Shown in pieces: positions 62,697 through 64,000 of a stretch of DNA of 64,000 nucleotides. Numbering within the stretch: position 1 is the first letter of the stretch; each line of letters begins with the position of its first letter. The notes beneath the pieces are model-generated. The model was not told the DNA's origin, searched no databases, and worked only from the letters and a program-made list of their open reading frames with translations. A program made the translations under genes and the position numbers. Origin of the DNA: an uncultured Rhodopila sp. GTDB taxonomy: Bacteria; Pseudomonadota; Alphaproteobacteria; Acetobacterales; Acetobacteraceae. The stretch is from NCBI GenBank assembly GCA_903932145.1, contig CAIZFE010000096.1, positions 17,008 to 81,007 on the forward strand, in the 5' to 3' direction.

Positions 62697-63177
62697 ATGA
62701 GACTGGCTCTGGATACCGACGTGATCGGGCCGGTCTGCAAAGCGCCACGGGAGCATCGAGGTTGCTCCTCTGCGCGATTGCCGAGGGAGGGTTCGTCCCA
62801 CTGGTGACCGTGGCGACGGTGTTGGAATACGAGCATGTGCTGATGCGACCGGAGAGTCTGGCCGCGACGGGATTTACACAGATGAGACGTCCGCCTTTCC
62901 GGACGCCTACATCGCGGTGTCCGAGCATGTGATTGTCACGCGGAGGGTCCGGCCGAGCGTCAAAGATCCTTCGGATGAGATATTTGTCGCGGCGTTGATG
63001 AATGGTGGCTACGCCGCGACCGTTTCGTTCAACCGCCTTGATTACCTCGACGCGGATATTCGCCTCGCGTCGCGGGGAAGACTTGTTGTCCCGGTCATTT
63101 CGCCCGGTGACGCACTCGGGAGATTGTCATGGCGTCCAACTGCAACTACCCCCTTCGCATTCCCGCGTCCCTCATGA
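62697..63177 (+). pseudogene. PIN-family toxin (COG1569-like), multiply frameshifted
   Basis: Three phases are needed to read one PIN protein: MRLALDTDVI (from 62697), then SATGASRLLLCAIAEGGFVP and VLEYEHVLMRPESLAATGF in a second phase, then AYIAVSEHVIVTRRVRPSVK, DPSDEIFVAALMNGGYAATV and SFNRLDYLDADIRLASRGRL in a third, ending at 63177. The order of blocks matches the putative toxin family COG1569. The downstream RHH gene overlaps the end, a toxin-first arrangement. Confidence 0.75.
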
Positions 63178-63563
63178 CCGACCTGCGGGTGGCGTCGGAG
63201 ATCGACCGGGTGTCGATGAATGGCTTTGTCATCCAGGCTGTGGCCGAGAAAATCGCTGTGCTTCGCGCGCGTGGGCTTCTCCGGGACTTCACGCCAGAGG
63301 AACAGGCTGCCTATCTGCAACAACGTGCGGCCCGGTCCGGCAAGGGCAGACTGGCGGAGATCATTGGGAAGGCAGGTGCGACCGGCACCAGTCTGCCCGG
63401 GGACGACGTTCCGGATGATTGGCTGCCTGAGCAGGGGTCACACGACGGCGACGGTTCCAAAATGCGTGGTCCGCGCGGGGGGATGGGAGGGACATCAGCC
63501 CCTGGTGGAACTCGTGTGATTCGCATGAACCGCCCCAGCAACTTGTGGCCGCGAAGCTTTTAG
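63129..63563 (+). CDS. ribbon-helix-helix antitoxin with extended C-terminus
   Basis: 144 residues. NYPLRIPASLMTDLRVASEI with DRVSMNGFVIQAVAEKIAVL is an Arc/HicB-like RHH DNA-binding domain used with COG1569 PIN toxins. The usual family end is near DDVPDDWLPE; here about 40 more residues (Gly/Arg-rich, ending NLWPRSF) follow, probably from stop-codon loss. It overlaps the toxin remnant by 49 bases at the start and converges with the next gene by four bases. Confidence 0.72.
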   Translation: MASNCNYPLRIPASLMTDLRVASEIDRVSMNGFVIQAVAEKIAVLRARGLLRDFTPEEQAAYLQQRAARSGKGRLAEIIGKAGATGTSLPGDDVPDDWLPEQGSHDGDGSKMRGPRGGMGGTSAPGGTRVIRMNRPSNLWPRSF

Positions 63564-63895
63564 GGGCAACGAGACCCTCTTGCCTTTGTTTCATTTACAG
63601 CGGGATTCAACAAAACGATTGCGTCATCTACTTTTTCGAACGCGACCGAAGAGACCCCTTGATGCATGCCGCCTGTACGAATAATAAAATAGCCTTTTAC
63701 CATATAACTACCGTGCAGATAAACGTAACTACCCTTGGGAAATAGATATTCCGTTCCAAATCCATTCTGATCTTGATCAGTCCAGAAGATCAATCGTCCA
63801 TAGCCAGACTGTTCCGCATTTACGGTTGTATTCGGCCATTCCACATCAATGTCAACATGTACTAAACCGAGTTTCCCTCCTTCCTTTACTTTCAA
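63560..63895 (-). CDS. hypothetical protein, AT-rich
   Basis: 111 residues if started at the TTG at 63895; no ATG is available upstream because a TGA lies a few codons before. VHVDIDVEWPNTTVNAEQSG, GRLIFWTDQDQNGFG and YVYLHGSYMVKGYFIIRTGG suggest an all-beta protein. Base composition is clearly lower in GC than the window average, which suggests transfer. It may be a 5'-truncated or frameshifted gene. No family recognised. Nothing is seen in 63896-64000. Confidence 0.45.
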   Translation of the reverse strand: MKVKEGGKLGLVHVDIDVEWPNTTVNAEQSGYGRLIFWTDQDQNGFGTEYLFPKGSYVYLHGSYMVKGYFIIRTGGMHQGVSSVAFEKVDDAIVLLNPAVNETKARGSRCP

Positions 63896-64000
63896 GCCAT
63901 TGAAGGATCAGGAAAACCGTTCCCGAACCTCACGAAAACGTAGCCATGTAATCACGGCCATGTTACTTGTACCAACCGGTCGAATCGCTTCCTATCCGGC

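Noticed and set aside
1..64000. CRISPR arrays, insertion sequences with transposase, prophage
   Set aside because: No regularly spaced direct repeats, no transposase or integrase frame and no phage structural genes were recognised.

Overview
The window is GC-rich, densely coded DNA that looks like chromosome from an alphaproteobacterium. Gene content (AccA, SecA with a SEC-C tail, K+-independent H+-PPase, DUF6111-CCA transferase, DUF1178, GTG/TTG starts, ATGA-type overlaps) suggests Rhodospirillales/Acetobacteraceae. That placement is inference from protein style; no rRNA or other taxonomic marker is present.

Layout. 1-4.2 kb: 5'-truncated luciferase-like flavin oxidoreductase, alpha/beta hydrolase, glycosyltransferase, tRNA-Ser(UGA) and a broken lpxR-like gene. 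4.2-10.6 kb: MmgE/PrpD, DUF1697 and a leftward catabolic cluster (Zn alcohol dehydrogenase, class II aldolase, SDR, HpcH/HpaI aldolase), then a ModA-like binding protein. 10.6-11.8 kb: two gene pairs, both cut at their 3' ends, meeting tail to tail. 11.8-20.8 kb: hppA with a clear terminator, a sugar-acid-type operon (DapA-like, hydroxyacid dehydrogenase, MFS) divergent from a GntR regulator, a copper chaperone and an aldehyde dehydrogenase. 21-25 kb: TetR, accA and an mntH-mntR manganese unit with a recognisable MntR box. 25-30.4 kb: Rieske dioxygenase alpha/beta beside decaying genes, a TPR/ATP-grasp protein, GNAT and a His-rich protein. 30.5-42 kb: lipase, flavin monooxygenase, MFS, enoyl-CoA hydratase, a beta-helix/ice-binding-like surface protein behind a duplicated AT-rich leader, TauD-like dioxygenase, RibD-like reductase. 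42-51.5 kb: housekeeping genes (DUF1178, grxC, cca, DUF6111), rfbBACD for dTDP-L-rhamnose, TetR, a tiny lipoprotein, GST, binding protein. 51.5-64 kb: an intact Phd-PIN toxin-antitoxin pair, formyltransferase-like enzyme, HIBYL-CoA hydrolase-like enzyme, MBL hydrolase, secA, DsbA-like protein, binding protein, FN3 protein, thioesterase, and a cluster of toxin-antitoxin remnants (TumE/TumA-like and PIN/RHH).

Themes. The window holds at least five toxin-antitoxin or toxin-antitoxin-like loci. One is intact. In three of the others the toxin (and sometimes the antitoxin) is frameshifted or truncated, and a sharp palindrome is often still present in front. A dispersed palindromic repeat family (CCGTCATGG...CCATGACGG) occurs between genes and has run into two reading frames (GNAT 3' end; hypothetical protein at 41.2 kb). 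Several other genes (lpxR-like, MarR-like, TolB-like) are frameshifted, so this is a region with active gene decay and repeat spread around a conserved core.
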